NCBI RefSeq assembly: GCF_013410345.1
Contig: NZ_JACCFJ010000001.1
Location: forward strand, 2,145,001 to 2,209,000
DNA length: 64,000 nucleotides
Origin: Saccharopolyspora hordei
Lineage (GTDB): Bacteria > Actinomycetota > Actinomycetes > Mycobacteriales > Pseudonocardiaceae
Reading direction: 5' to 3'
The position numbers were made by a program, and so were the translations under genes. Position 1 is the first letter of the stretch; each line of letters starts with the position of its first letter. Positions 10,877 to 19,145 of the stretch are shown one piece after another. The notes under the pieces were generated by a model. That model made no database searches and was not told the DNA's origin. It was given only the letters and a program-made list of their open reading frames with translations.

Positions 10877-12477
10877 GCTGGGAGGCGGGCGCGGACCTGC
10901 TCGTCGTGGGCACCGGTGTGGCGGGCATGACCGCCGCGCTGCGGGCCCGCGAGCTGGGCCTGCGGGTGCTGGTGGTCAGCAAGGACACGGTGTCGGCGGG
11001 CAACACAGGCTGGGCGCAGGGTGGCATCGCCGTGGTCCGGCCCGACGAGCGCGACCCGGAGGACAGCCTGGAGCAGCACGTCCAGGACACCCTCGCCGCG
11101 GGGGCCGGGCTGTGCTCGCGCACGGCGGTGCGCGAGGTCCTGGCCGGCGGTGCGGCGGCGATCGAGCGGCTGCGCGCGGCCGGTGCCCGGTTCGACGTGG
11201 GGGCCGACGGGGCGCTGGCGCGGACCCGCGAGGGCGGGCACAGCGCGTTCCGCGTGATCCACGCGGGCGGGGACGCCACCGGTGCGGAGGTCCAGCGCGC
11301 GCTGGCCGAGGCGGTGCGGGACGGCGGGATCCCGGTGCTGGAGCGGCACTGCGTGGTCGAGCTGCTGCGCGGCGAGGACGGCGCGGTCGCCGGGGCGCTC
11401 GCGCTGGACCCGGCGGACCGGCCGGGCGTGCTGCACGCGCCCGCGGTGCTGCTGGCCGCGGGCGGGCTCGGGCAGCTCTACGCCGCCACCACGAACCCCG
11501 AGGTGTCCACTGCGGACGGTGTGGCGCTGGCGCTGCGGGCCGGGGCGACGGTGGCGGACCTGGAGTTCGTGCAGTTCCACCCGACGGTGCTCTACACGCC
11601 GGGCGGCCCGCGCGGCCGCCGCCCGCTCATCACCGAGGCGGTGCGCGGCGAGGGCGCGGTGCTGGTCGACGTGCACGGCCGGCGCGTCATGGCCGGCGAG
11701 CACCCGCTGGAGGACCTCGCGCCGCGGGACGTGGTGTCGGCGGCGATCACCCGCCGTGCCGCGGAAACCGGTGCGGAGCACGTCTTCCTGGACGCGACGG
11801 GCATCGGCGCGACGTTCGCCGACCGGTTCCCGACGGTGCACGCGGCCTGCCGGGCGGCCGGGATCGACCCGGTGCGCGACCCGATCCCGGTGGCCAGCGC
11901 CGCGCACTACTCCTGCGGCGGCGTGATGTCCGATGTGGACGGACGCACGGCGGTGACCGGTCTCTACGCGGCGGGCGAGGTGGCCTGCACCGGGCTGCAC
12001 GGCGCGAACCGGTTGGCCTCCAACAGCTTGCTGGAGGGCCTCGTGGTCGGGGCGCGCGCGGCCGAGGCCGCGGCCAAGGACCTGGGCTGCGGACGGCTGA
12101 CCCGCCGAGGGGTCGGCGAGGTGGTCCCGCCCGCGCTGGCCGTCGTCGACCGCGAGCTGCTGCAGACCACCATGAGCCGCCACGCGGGCATCGGACGCTG
12201 CGAGGAAGGGCTCGCCGAGGCCACCAGGGTCCTGGACGGTGCGGCGGTCGTCCGCCCGCTGCGGACCCGGCGGGCGGTGGAGGACGCCTCGCTGCTGCTG
12301 GTCGCGCGGGCACTGCTCGCCGCGGCCCGGCAGCGCGCCGAGTCGCGCGGCTGCCACCGGCGCACCGACTTCCCGGACACCGACGACCTGCGCTGGCGGC
12401 GCAGCACGGTGTTCCGGCTGGACGCGTCGGGCTGGCTCATCCACACCACCGCCGGGATCACGAGGAGCGCGGCATGA
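10873..12477 (+). CDS. nadB: L-aspartate oxidase
   Basis: Encodes 534 aa. An FAD enzyme that oxidises aspartate to iminoaspartate for NadA. It shows the dinucleotide-binding [13 protein letters not shown] at residues 10-23, [10 protein letters not shown] near residue 45, the substrate loop QFHPTVLY, the active-site Arg region [13 protein letters not shown] and the C-terminal FAD contact [13 protein letters not shown]. These match the succinate dehydrogenase/fumarate reductase flavoprotein family, and the neighbours settle it as NadB. The start overlaps nadA's stop and its own stop overlaps nadC's start (both ATGA), so the three genes should be translationally coupled. Confidence 0.96.
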   Translation: MSWEAGADLLVVGTGVAGMTAALRARELGLRVLVVSKDTVSAGNTGWAQGGIAVVRPDERDPEDSLEQHVQDTLAAGAGLCSRTAVREVLAGGAAAIERLRAAGARFDVGADGALARTREGGHSAFRVIHAGGDATGAEVQRALAEAVRDGGIPVLERHCVVELLRGEDGAVAGALALDPADRPGVLHAPAVLLAAGGLGQLYAATTNPEVSTADGVALALRAGATVADLEFVQFHPTVLYTPGGPRGRRPLITEAVRGEGAVLVDVHGRRVMAGEHPLEDLAPRDVVSAAITRRAAETGAEHVFLDATGIGATFADRFPTVHAACRAAGIDPVRDPIPVASAAHYSCGGVMSDVDGRTAVTGLYAAGEVACTGLHGANRLASNSLLEGLVVGARAAEAAAKDLGCGRLTRRGVGEVVPPALAVVDRELLQTTMSRHAGIGRCEEGLAEATRVLDGAAVVRPLRTRRAVEDASLLLVARALLAAARQRAESRGCHRRTDFPDTDDLRWRRSTVFRLDASGWLIHTTAGITRSAA

Positions 12478-13322
12478 CGATCGACATCGACCAGGCCCGC
12501 GAGGTGGTGCGCACCGCGCTGGCCGAGGACCTGCGGTACGGGCCGGACGCGACCACCGAGGCGACGGTCCCGGCCGACGCGGTCGCCGAAGCGGCGTTCG
12601 CCACCCGGCGGGCCGGGGTGCTCGCGGGCCTGCCGGTGGTGCGCCTGGTGCTCGACGAGGTCGTCGGCGCGGACGGCTACGCCGTGCTGGCCGAGCGCGC
12701 CGACGGTGACGCGCTGGCGGCCGGTGACACCGTGCTGCGGGTCAAGGCGCCGGTCCGCGGCCTGCTCACGGCCGAGCGCACCGCGCTGAACCTGCTGTGC
12801 CACCTGTCCGGCATCGCCACCACCACCGCGGCGTGGGTCGAGGCGGTGGCGGGCACCGGCTGCCGGGTGCGGGACAGCCGCAAGACCCTGCCGGGCCTGC
12901 GCAGCCTGCAGAAGTACGCGGTGCGCTGCGGTGGCGGCGTCAACCACCGGATGGGCCTGGGCGACGCGGTGCTGATCAAGGACAACCACGTGGTCGCGGC
13001 GGGCTCGGTGGTGGCCGCGGTGCGCGCCTGCCGGGCGCACGCCCCGGACCTGCCGATGGAGGTCGAGGTGTCCACGTTGGACGAACTCGACGCGGTGCTG
13101 GCCGAGGACGTGTCCCTGGTGCTGCTGGACAACTTCACCCCGGAGCAGTGCGCGGAGGCGGTCCGCCGCGTCCGCGCGGTCTCCCCGGGCACGGAGCTGG
13201 AGGCCTCGGGCGGCCTGACCCTCGACGTGGCCCGGGCCTACGCGGAGACCGGTGTCCAGTACCTGGCGGTCGGCGGTCTCACCCACTCCTCCCCGGCCCT
13301 GGACCTCGGCCTGGACATGTGA
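12474..13322 (+). CDS. nadC: Nicotinate-nucleotide pyrophosphorylase (carboxylating)
   Basis: Encodes 282 aa, a normal QPRTase length. It converts quinolinate and PRPP to nicotinate mononucleotide and CO2, completing de novo synthesis up to NaMN. Visible motifs are the PRPP/quinolinate-binding RDSRKTLPGLRSLQKYAVRCGG, HRMGLGDAVLIKDNH and the barrel strands EVEVSTLDEL and LEASGGL. Last gene of the nad operon; no clear terminator follows before the CPBP gene 230 nt downstream. Confidence 0.96.
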   Translation: MTIDIDQAREVVRTALAEDLRYGPDATTEATVPADAVAEAAFATRRAGVLAGLPVVRLVLDEVVGADGYAVLAERADGDALAAGDTVLRVKAPVRGLLTAERTALNLLCHLSGIATTTAAWVEAVAGTGCRVRDSRKTLPGLRSLQKYAVRCGGGVNHRMGLGDAVLIKDNHVVAAGSVVAAVRACRAHAPDLPMEVEVSTLDELDAVLAEDVSLVLLDNFTPEQCAEAVRRVRAVSPGTELEASGGLTLDVARAYAETGVQYLAVGGLTHSSPALDLGLDM

Positions 13323-13552
13323 CCACGCGCTGCGCGCCAGCAGGCAGGTCGACCTCGTGCGCGAGCGGGTCCGGCCCCGCCGGCAACCGCTCCTGCCGAG
13401 GAGCAGACCCGTGTCGTCGGCTCCGACGGGTGGCGGAACGCGGTCAGGCGTCCGTCATCGTCAGCGTCAGCTCGCACGACGGGGTGGGCACCTCGCGTGA
13501 CCGAACGCTACCCGTGGTGACCGGAGACAACGGCATCGGGGATGATCCGGGT

Positions 13553-14503
13553 GTGGTGAGCGATCGGGAAGAGCGCCGTCCAGGACCTGACCGACCCGAC
13601 CGGGGGCTGCCGTCACCGCTGCTGGGTGGGATCGACCGGGCTCGGCGGCCCACCGGGCCGGTGCTCGGGGTGGCCGTGGTCGTGGTGTGCCTGCTGGTCG
13701 GGCAGACCGCCGCCGCCCTGGTGCTGTTCCCGCTGTTCGGGGCTTCCCCGACGGCCGCGCGCGGCGGGTCGATGACACTGGTCGACCAGCTCGCGACGAT
13801 GCTCAGCTTCCTCGGCATCGCCGGGATGCTCGCGCTGTGGGTGCGGCTGAAGGAGCGACGGCCGTTCGGCAGCCTCGGGTTCCTCCCCGCCTCGCGCGTC
13901 GGGGTGCACCTGGCGACCGGGGCGGTGGTCGCGGTGGTGCTGCTGGGCGTGCCGGTCGGCGTGAACCTGCTCAGCGGGCAGTTCGACGTCGCGGCCGTGC
14001 ACACCGCGCAGGTGGGCTGGGCGTTCGTCGCGCTCGTCGGGTTCGCCGTGCAGGCCGGCACGGAGGAGGTCCTCACCCGCGGCTACCTCGTGCAGGTCAC
14101 CTACCGGAAGTGGGGCCTGACCACCGCGGTCGTCCTGCAAGCCGTGGTCTTCTCGCTGCTGCACGGCACCAACCCGGACGTCGGCGCGGTGGCGCTGGTC
14201 AACATCCTGCTCATCGCGCTGCTGCTGGCGTTCTGGGCGCTCGCCGAGGGCGGGCTGTGGGGCGTGTGCGCCTTCCACGCGGTGTGGAACTGGTGCCAGG
14301 GCAACGTCTACGGCATCGAGGTGTCCGGCATGGACGTCCGGACGACGGTGCTGACCACCGTCGGTGCCCCGGGCAGCGCGGAGGTGCTCACCGGCGGCGG
14401 GTTCGGCATCGAAGCCAGCCTGCTCACCACCGCCGTCCTCGCCGTCGGCACGGTGCTGGCGTTCCTCGCCTTCCGCCGCCGCGTCCGGGCCGCGGCGCGG
14501 TGA
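13553..14503 (+). CDS. CPBP family intramembrane glutamic endopeptidase
   Basis: Encodes 316 aa with about seven hydrophobic helices. The three CPBP (Abi/Rce1-like) motifs are present in order: EExxxR in TEEVLTRGYL, FxxxH in VFSLLHG, and HxxxN in FHAVWNW, the likely catalytic residues within the membrane. Substrate unknown; such proteins process prenylated proteins in eukaryotes and can serve in bacteriocin immunity or peptide maturation. GTG 13553 is preceded by GATGAT with a 6-nt gap, suggesting a leaderless start; an adjacent GTG at 13556 and one at 13514 are alternatives. It converges on the methyltransferase gene, 7 nt apart. Confidence 0.87.
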   Translation: MVSDREERRPGPDRPDRGLPSPLLGGIDRARRPTGPVLGVAVVVVCLLVGQTAAALVLFPLFGASPTAARGGSMTLVDQLATMLSFLGIAGMLALWVRLKERRPFGSLGFLPASRVGVHLATGAVVAVVLLGVPVGVNLLSGQFDVAAVHTAQVGWAFVALVGFAVQAGTEEVLTRGYLVQVTYRKWGLTTAVVLQAVVFSLLHGTNPDVGAVALVNILLIALLLAFWALAEGGLWGVCAFHAVWNWCQGNVYGIEVSGMDVRTTVLTTVGAPGSAEVLTGGGFGIEASLLTTAVLAVGTVLAFLAFRRRVRAAAR

Positions 14504-14510
14504 CGTCGCC

Positions 14511-15329
14511 TCAGGGCTTGCGGCCCAGCCCGGCCAGCGTGGTGGTGTCCTGCCGCGAGACCTCCGAGGGTTCCGCGCGCCACAGGCCGGACCGGACCAC
14601 CCCCGGCTCCACCAGCTCCAGCCCGGTGAAGTAGCCCGCGATCTCCTCCGGCGAGCGGTGGTTGTACGGGACCGCGCCGGACTCCGCGTACTGCCGGGCC
14701 GCCTCCACCGCCACCGGGTCGGTGTCGTCGACGTCGAACAGCGCCAGGTAGGAGCCCGACGGCAGCGCCGCCAGCAGCGTGTCCACGATGGACCGCGCCT
14801 GGGCGTGCTCGGGGATCAGGCCGAGGATGCCGAACAGGATCAGCCCCACCGGCTGGTCGAGGTCCAGGGCCTCCCGGGCGGCCTCGACGATCGTCTCGGG
14901 CTCGCGGACGTCGGCGTGGACGTACCGGGTGCTCCCCTCCGGCGTGCTGGTCAGCAGCGCACGGGCGTGGGCGAGCACCAGCGGGTCGTTGTCGACGTAG
15001 ACGATCCGGCTCTCCGGGGCGGCCCGCTGCGCGATCTCGTGGGTGTTCTCCGCGGTCGGCAGGCCGGTGCCGACGTCCAGGAACTGCCGCACCCCGCACT
15101 CGGTGACCAGGTGCCGGACCATCCGCCCCAGGCAACCCCGGCTGGCCTGTGCCGCCGCCTTCATGCCCGGGAAGACCTCGAGGAACTCCTCGCCGGCGGC
15201 CCGGTCCACCGCGTAGTGGTCCTTGCCGTCGAGCCAGAAGTTCCACACGCGGGCCGCGTGCGGCACGGTGGTGTCCATCTCGTCGGAGACGGTGGACCCC
15301 CGTACCTGGATGTCTTCGGATTCGGGCAT
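14511..15329 (-). CDS. SAM-dependent methyltransferase, DUF574 (S-adenosyl methyltransferase) family
   Basis: Encodes 272 aa. The N-terminal PHAARVWNFWLDGKDHYAVDR signature and the SAM-binding QFLDVGTGLPTAENTHE, then VYVDNDPLVL, are those of the actinobacterial DUF574/PF04672 family, often expanded in these genomes with unknown substrates. Asp at the end of the second strand (YVDNDP) should bind the SAM ribose. ATG 15329 is chosen because GGGAG lies about 8 nt upstream; ATG 15362 is in frame and possible. It is downstream of, and co-directional with, the hydrolase gene, separated by 158 nt. Confidence 0.85.
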   Translation of the reverse strand: MPESEDIQVRGSTVSDEMDTTVPHAARVWNFWLDGKDHYAVDRAAGEEFLEVFPGMKAAAQASRGCLGRMVRHLVTECGVRQFLDVGTGLPTAENTHEIAQRAAPESRIVYVDNDPLVLAHARALLTSTPEGSTRYVHADVREPETIVEAAREALDLDQPVGLILFGILGLIPEHAQARSIVDTLLAALPSGSYLALFDVDDTDPVAVEAARQYAESGAVPYNHRSPEEIAGYFTGLELVEPGVVRSGLWRAEPSEVSRQDTTTLAGLGRKP

Positions 15330-15452
15330 TCCGGGTTCTCCCTGGAGCATCGGGTCGATCACTGGCAGCTACTGTCTACCTCATCACGGCCCCGTGCTGG
15401 GAGGCTTCGCGCGGATCGGGCCGCGACCACCCGGAACGCCCACCGCGGACCG

Positions 15453-15478
15453 CGGGCACCCCCGGCGGGAGGCGCCCG
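15453..15478 (-). terminator. Weak hairpin after the hydrolase gene
   Basis: CGGGCACC / GGCGCCCG, pairing except for one A-C mismatch, 10-nt loop, just past the stop of the minus-strand hydrolase gene. No U-tract; low confidence. Confidence 0.35.
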
Positions 15479-15487
15479 TGGTCGGCG

Positions 15488-16279
15488 TCAGAAGCGGCGG
15501 TTGGCCAGGACCGGGATGGCCTGGCGGGCCTGCTCCACCGCGGCCGGGTCCACGTCGACGACCAGCACGTCCGGGGCGTCGCCGAGCTGCGCGTGGACCT
15601 GGCCGAACGGGGTGGCGACCAGGCTGTGGCCGATGCCGGTGGGGGCCTTGCCGCTCGGTTCCCGGCCGACGCTGCGCGGGTCGGCCTGGCCGACGGCCAC
15701 CACCCACGACGTCGAGTCCAGGGCGCGAGCGCGCACCAGCAGCTCCCACTGCTCCCGCTTGCCCTCGCCGGCTCCCCAGGACGCCGAGGTGACGATCACC
15801 GAGGCGCCCCGGTCGGCCAGCCTGGTGCACAGCCCGGGGAAGCGGACGTCGTAGCAGGTCGTGAAGCCGATCGTGGTGCCGTCGAGGTCCACCGTCACCG
15901 GCTCCGCGCCGGGAGCGACGGTGTCGGACTCGGCGAAGCCGAACGCGTCGAAGAGGTGGATCTTGTCGTAGCGGGTGTCCAGCCCGCGGCCGGTGATGAG
16001 CAGCGTGTTGGTGACCCGGCCGTCGTCAGCGGGGGTGAACATGCCCGCCACCACGGCGACGCCGGCCTCACCGGCCAGCCGCCGCACCTCGGTGGCCCAC
16101 GGCCCGTCCAGCGGCTCGGCCAGCGGGGCGAGCGTCACCCCGAAGCACGCCATGGTCGCCTCCGGGAACACCGCGAGGTCGGCCCCGGCCTCGGCGGCCC
16201 GGCGGACGCCGTCGGCCACCAGCTCCAGGTTCGCCGCCGGATCCGGACTGCTCACGATCTGGCACAACGCGATCCGCAT
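15488..16279 (-). CDS. Carbon-nitrogen hydrolase (nitrilase superfamily)
   Basis: Encodes 263 aa. The Glu-Lys-Cys triad of the nitrilase superfamily is readable: Glu40 in FPEATMACFG, Lys106 in RYDKIHLF, and nucleophile Cys142 in GFTTCYDVRFPG. The CYDVRFP context fits omega-amidase/amidase-type branches more than true nitrilases. It should hydrolyse an amide or carbamoyl bond in the cytoplasm. GGAGG lies 6 nt before ATG 16279. It is divergent from the GntR gene with a shared regulatory region, and belongs with the MHS transporter and DUF2848 gene in one putative uptake-and-degradation locus. Substrate unknown. Confidence 0.88.
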   Translation of the reverse strand: MRIALCQIVSSPDPAANLELVADGVRRAAEAGADLAVFPEATMACFGVTLAPLAEPLDGPWATEVRRLAGEAGVAVVAGMFTPADDGRVTNTLLITGRGLDTRYDKIHLFDAFGFAESDTVAPGAEPVTVDLDGTTIGFTTCYDVRFPGLCTRLADRGASVIVTSASWGAGEGKREQWELLVRARALDSTSWVVAVGQADPRSVGREPSGKAPTGIGHSLVATPFGQVHAQLGDAPDVLVVDVDPAAVEQARQAIPVLANRRF

Positions 16280-16297
16280 GCACACCCTCCACAACGT

Positions 16298-16324
16298 TAC
16301 GATGTCTGTATACCAGCGATATGC
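16298..16324. promoter_or_regulatory. Promoter and putative GntR operator, copy 1
   Basis: A plus-strand -10 (TACGAT, 16298-16303) is followed after 4 nt by GTATAC (16308-16313) and by TATGC (16320-16324). The pattern GTATAC-n-A-n-C-nn-TATGC recurs at 18324-18340 with the same distance to a -10. It lies between the divergent hydrolase and GntR genes, overlapping the expected start of GntR transcription. Confidence 0.65.
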
Positions 16325-16340
16325 AACAAAGGGGTACTCG

Positions 16341-16967
16341 TTGCCGTCCGGACGCGAACTCGCCTACGCCCACCTCAAGGACGCCGTCCTCAGCGACCCG
16401 GCGATGCAGGGGCAGTTCGTCAACGAGCAGGCCCTCGCCGACGAGATCGGGGTGTCCCGCACGCCGATCCGCGAAGCACTGCTGCTGCTCGCCGCCGAGG
16501 AGCTGGTGCAGCTGGTGCCCAAGCGCGGGGCCTACGTCGCGCCGGTCGGCGGTCGGGAGATCCGCGAGCTGTTCGAGGTCCGCGCCGTGGTCGAGCGCTA
16601 CGCGGCCCGGCGCGCGATCGAGCTCGACGCGGTGCCGGTGGCCGAGATGCGGACCGAGCTCGACGGCCAGCGCGCCCTCACCGCCGACGACGAGGCCCGC
16701 GCGTTCATCGACCACGACCACCGGTTCCACGCCGCCCTGGTCCGCGCGGTCGGCAACGACCTGCTGACCAAGACCTACGACGGGCTGCGCGCCCGGCAGG
16801 TCCGCGCGGGCATCGTCGCGCTGTACTCCAGCGGCGACCGCCGCAAGGCGGTGCTGGCCGAGCACGAGGCCATCCTCGGGGCCCTGGTGGCCGGGGACGC
16901 GGCGGCCGCCGAGGAGGCGATCACCGCGCACCTGGCGGCCACCCAGCAGGTCCTCATCGAGGGCTGA
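16341..16967 (+). CDS. GntR family (FCD subfamily) transcriptional regulator
   Basis: Encodes 208 aa. An N-terminal winged helix (about 8-72) includes the typical recognition stretch VNEQALADEIGVSRTPIREAL. The C-terminal all-helical FCD ligand domain (about 80-205) carries the metal-binding pattern with Asp/His residues (DHDHRFHAAL and EHEAIL). Such regulators sense carboxylic acids. TTG 16341 is preferred because AAAGGGG lies 6 nt upstream; an in-frame ATG at 16302 would place the operator inside the coding region. It ends 8 nt from the convergent MHS transporter gene. Autoregulation and control of the three neighbours is inferred from shared operator-like sites. Confidence 0.87.
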   Translation: MPSGRELAYAHLKDAVLSDPAMQGQFVNEQALADEIGVSRTPIREALLLLAAEELVQLVPKRGAYVAPVGGREIRELFEVRAVVERYAARRAIELDAVPVAEMRTELDGQRALTADDEARAFIDHDHRFHAALVRAVGNDLLTKTYDGLRARQVRAGIVALYSSGDRRKAVLAEHEAILGALVAGDAAAAEEAITAHLAATQQVLIEG

Positions 16968-16975
16968 CGGCGGTC

Positions 16976-18265
16976 TCACCGCGCGTCGCGGCGGCCCAGC
17001 GCGAGGCCGACCAGCGTCACCGCGCACGTCGCCACCAGGTAGGCCGCCGGGGCCACCCAGGTGCCGAAGTGCGCGAACAGCGAGGTGAACAGCAGCGGGG
17101 CCAGCGCGCCGCCGACCACGCCCGCCAGCGTGTAGGCCAGCGACGCCCCGGTGGAGCGCAGCGCCGGGCTGAACTGCTCGGACACGAACGCCGCCTGCGG
17201 GCCGTACATCAGGGCGTGCCACACCAGGCCGACGACCACCCCGAGGACGAGCATCGTCGCCGAGCCGCCCTCGATCATCGGGAAGAAGACGAACGGCCAC
17301 ACGCCCGCGCCGACCGCGCCCACCGCGTAGACCCGGCGCCGCCCGAGCCGGTCGGACAGCGCACCGGCCAGCGGCATGAGCACCAGCTGCAGCGAGGAGC
17401 CGAGCATGACCCCGGTGACCGCCCAGCTCTTGGGCAGCTGCAGCTGCTGCGTGGCGTAGGTGAGCACGAAGACGGTGAACAGCGCGTAGAGCACGTCGGG
17501 GCCGACGCGGGAGAGGATCGCCGACACCAGCGCCCGCGGCTCGCGGGTGAGGACCTCGCGCACCGGCGCCCCGGCCTGCTCGCCCCTCTCCTGCAGCTGC
17601 TTGAAGACCGGGGTCTCCTCCAGCCGCACCCGGATCCACATGCCGAACAGCACCAGCACCGCGGAGACGAGGAACGCGACCCGCCAGCCCCAGGCCAGGA
17701 ACTGCTCCTGGGTGAGCGTCGCGGCCAGCACCGCGAGCACGCCGTTGGCCATGAGGTTGCCCGCGGGCGGGCCGATCTGGGCGGCGGACGCCCAGAACCC
17801 GCGGTGCTTCTCGCTGCCGAACTCGCTGGACAGCAGCACCGCGCCGCCCCACTCGCCGCCGATGCCGACGCCCTGCGCGAACCGCAGGACCACCAGCAGC
17901 ACCGCGCCGAGCGCGCCGACCTGGCCGTGCGTGGGCAGCAGTCCGATGAGGAAGGTGGAGATGCCGGTGACCAGCAGGGTGATGACGAGGACCTGCTTGC
18001 GGCCGAGGACGTCGCCGAGCCGGCCGAACACGAAACCGCCCAGCGGGCGGGAGACGTAGCCGACGGCGTAGGTGGAGAACGCCAGCAGCGTGCCGGACAG
18101 CGGGTCGTGGCTGGGGAAGAACAGCTGGCCGAACACCAGCGCCGAGGCCACCGAGTAGGCGGCGAAGTCGTACCACTCCAGGGAGGTGCCGGACAGCGAG
18201 GCGACGAACGCCTTGGCCAGGTCCTTGCGAGGTGGCCGCGCGGTGGCGGGGAGGGCTTGAGTCAT
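16976..18265 (-). CDS. MFS transporter, metabolite:H+ symporter (MHS) family
   Basis: Encodes 429 aa with 12 predicted membrane helices. The start LSGTSLEWYDFAAY is the MHS signature; GRLGDVLGRKQ after helix 2 and DRLGRRRVY after helix 8 are the two conserved major-facilitator loops, and GIGGEWGGAVLL fits helix 5. Relatives import shikimate, citrate, alpha-ketoglutarate, proline-betaine and similar carboxylates with protons. AAGGA lies 5 nt before ATG 18265. It is divergent from the DUF2848 gene across the second GntR-like site. It is expected to import the substrate of the neighbouring hydrolases. Confidence 0.9.
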   Translation of the reverse strand: MTQALPATARPPRKDLAKAFVASLSGTSLEWYDFAAYSVASALVFGQLFFPSHDPLSGTLLAFSTYAVGYVSRPLGGFVFGRLGDVLGRKQVLVITLLVTGISTFLIGLLPTHGQVGALGAVLLVVLRFAQGVGIGGEWGGAVLLSSEFGSEKHRGFWASAAQIGPPAGNLMANGVLAVLAATLTQEQFLAWGWRVAFLVSAVLVLFGMWIRVRLEETPVFKQLQERGEQAGAPVREVLTREPRALVSAILSRVGPDVLYALFTVFVLTYATQQLQLPKSWAVTGVMLGSSLQLVLMPLAGALSDRLGRRRVYAVGAVGAGVWPFVFFPMIEGGSATMLVLGVVVGLVWHALMYGPQAAFVSEQFSPALRSTGASLAYTLAGVVGGALAPLLFTSLFAHFGTWVAPAAYLVATCAVTLVGLALGRRDAR

Positions 18266-18313
18266 CGAGGTCCTTGTCGTGCGACTTGCCGTGTCGAGGC
18301 CCGGGTCAGTTGT

Positions 18314-18340
18314 GATACTGAATGTATACAACCCGTATGC
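18314..18340. promoter_or_regulatory. Promoter and putative GntR operator, copy 2
   Basis: GATACT (18314-18319) is the likely -10 for the DUF2848 gene. Four bases later come GTATAC (18324-18329) and TATGC (18336-18340), with the same spacing as in copy 1 at 16298-16324. It lies between the divergent MHS transporter and DUF2848 genes. Confidence 0.65.
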
Positions 18341-18356
18341 CGGTTTGGAGGGGATT

Positions 18357-19034
18357 GTGTTTCCACTGCGTTTCGATGTCAACGGCGAGACCGTCGAGGT
18401 CCCGGTGACGACCGTGCTCAACGGCGGCTACGCGGGCCGCAGCCAGGAGGACGTGGCCGCGCACGTCGCCGAGCTCGCCGAGCTCGGGGTGCCCGCGCCG
18501 ACCCGGACGCCGTGCCTGTACCCGGTCGCGCCCTACCTGGCGATGCAGACCGAGCAGGTGCCGGTCCAGCACGACCGCACCTCCGGCGAAGCGGAGTGGG
18601 CGCTCGTCGTCGCCGGCCCGGAGGAGCGCGACGTGCTGCTCACGGTGGCCTGCGACCACACCGACCGGGCCCTGGAGGTGCACGGCGTGGCGTGGAGCAA
18701 GCAGGCCGGTCCCGACGTGCTGGGCGGCCGGGCGTGGCGGCTGGTCGACGTCGCCGACCGCGTCGACGAGCTCACCCTCACCGCGTGGGCCGGGGGCCGG
18801 CAGATCCAGCGGGGCACCCTCGCCGAACTGCTGCCGCCCCAGTACTGGCTCGACGAGCTGCGGCAGCGCGGTCTGCTGCGGCCCGGCACCGTGCTGCTGT
18901 CCGGCACCATCCCGATGGACGCCGAGGTCGACCAGTTCGCCGACTCCTGGCGGGTGGAGCTCGGCGACCCGCAGACCGGTGACACCCTCTCCTGCGAGTA
19001 CCGCCTCGACCGGATGCCCGAGCCGGTGGCGTGA
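18357..19034 (+). CDS. DUF2848 family protein
   Basis: Encodes 225 aa, the size of DUF2848 proteins. Recognisable features are the opening RFDVNGETVEVPV, VLNGGYAGRSQEDVAAHVAEL, the central PTRTPCLYPVAPYL, and GTVLLSGTIPM near the end. The family is distantly reminiscent of fumarylacetoacetate-hydrolase-like folds and is usually found beside carboxylate or amide catabolic genes; its reaction is not established. GTG 18357 has GGAGGGG upstream. Context (MHS importer, nitrilase-type hydrolase, GntR regulator) suggests a role in breaking down the imported compound. A 12-bp hairpin follows the stop. Confidence 0.8.
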   Translation: MFPLRFDVNGETVEVPVTTVLNGGYAGRSQEDVAAHVAELAELGVPAPTRTPCLYPVAPYLAMQTEQVPVQHDRTSGEAEWALVVAGPEERDVLLTVACDHTDRALEVHGVAWSKQAGPDVLGGRAWRLVDVADRVDELTLTAWAGGRQIQRGTLAELLPPQYWLDELRQRGLLRPGTVLLSGTIPMDAEVDQFADSWRVELGDPQTGDTLSCEYRLDRMPEPVA

Positions 19035-19038
19035 GCCC

Positions 19039-19074
19039 GGCCGGGACGCCGCGGCAGCCCGGGGCGTCCCGGCC
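19039..19074 (+). terminator. Hairpin terminator after the DUF2848 gene
   Basis: Perfect 12-bp stem GGCCGGGACGCC / GGCGTCCCGGCC with a 12-nt loop, four bases after the stop codon. It is followed by GGTTGATC without a real U-tract. Confidence 0.75.
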
Positions 19075-19109
19075 CCGGTTGATCCTGATCACTCGGGGCG
19101 GACCGCTTG

Positions 19110-19139
19110 TTGAGAACATTTTGCAGTAGTGCTTAGAGT
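19110..19139 (+). promoter_or_regulatory. Promoter of the ABC transporter operon
   Basis: TTGAGA (19110-19115) and TAGAGT (19134-19139) are separated by 18 nt, and the GTG start follows 6 nt after the -10. This predicts a leaderless mRNA; no ribosome binding site is visible. Confidence 0.6.
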
Positions 19140-19145
19140 TCACGG

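Noticed and set aside
13323-13552. Possible gene remnant between nadC and the CPBP gene
   Set aside because: Short frames on both strands (e.g. a minus-strand tail ending at 13444) show no recognisable family; nothing supportable is seen.
16302-16340. ATG 16302 as the GntR start
   Set aside because: It would put the operator-like GTATAC/TATGC motif inside the coding region; TTG 16341 has a good ribosome site.
15975-16340. Plus-strand frame open from 15975 into the GntR gene
   Set aside because: This part is antisense to the hydrolase, whose Glu-Lys-Cys triad is clear.
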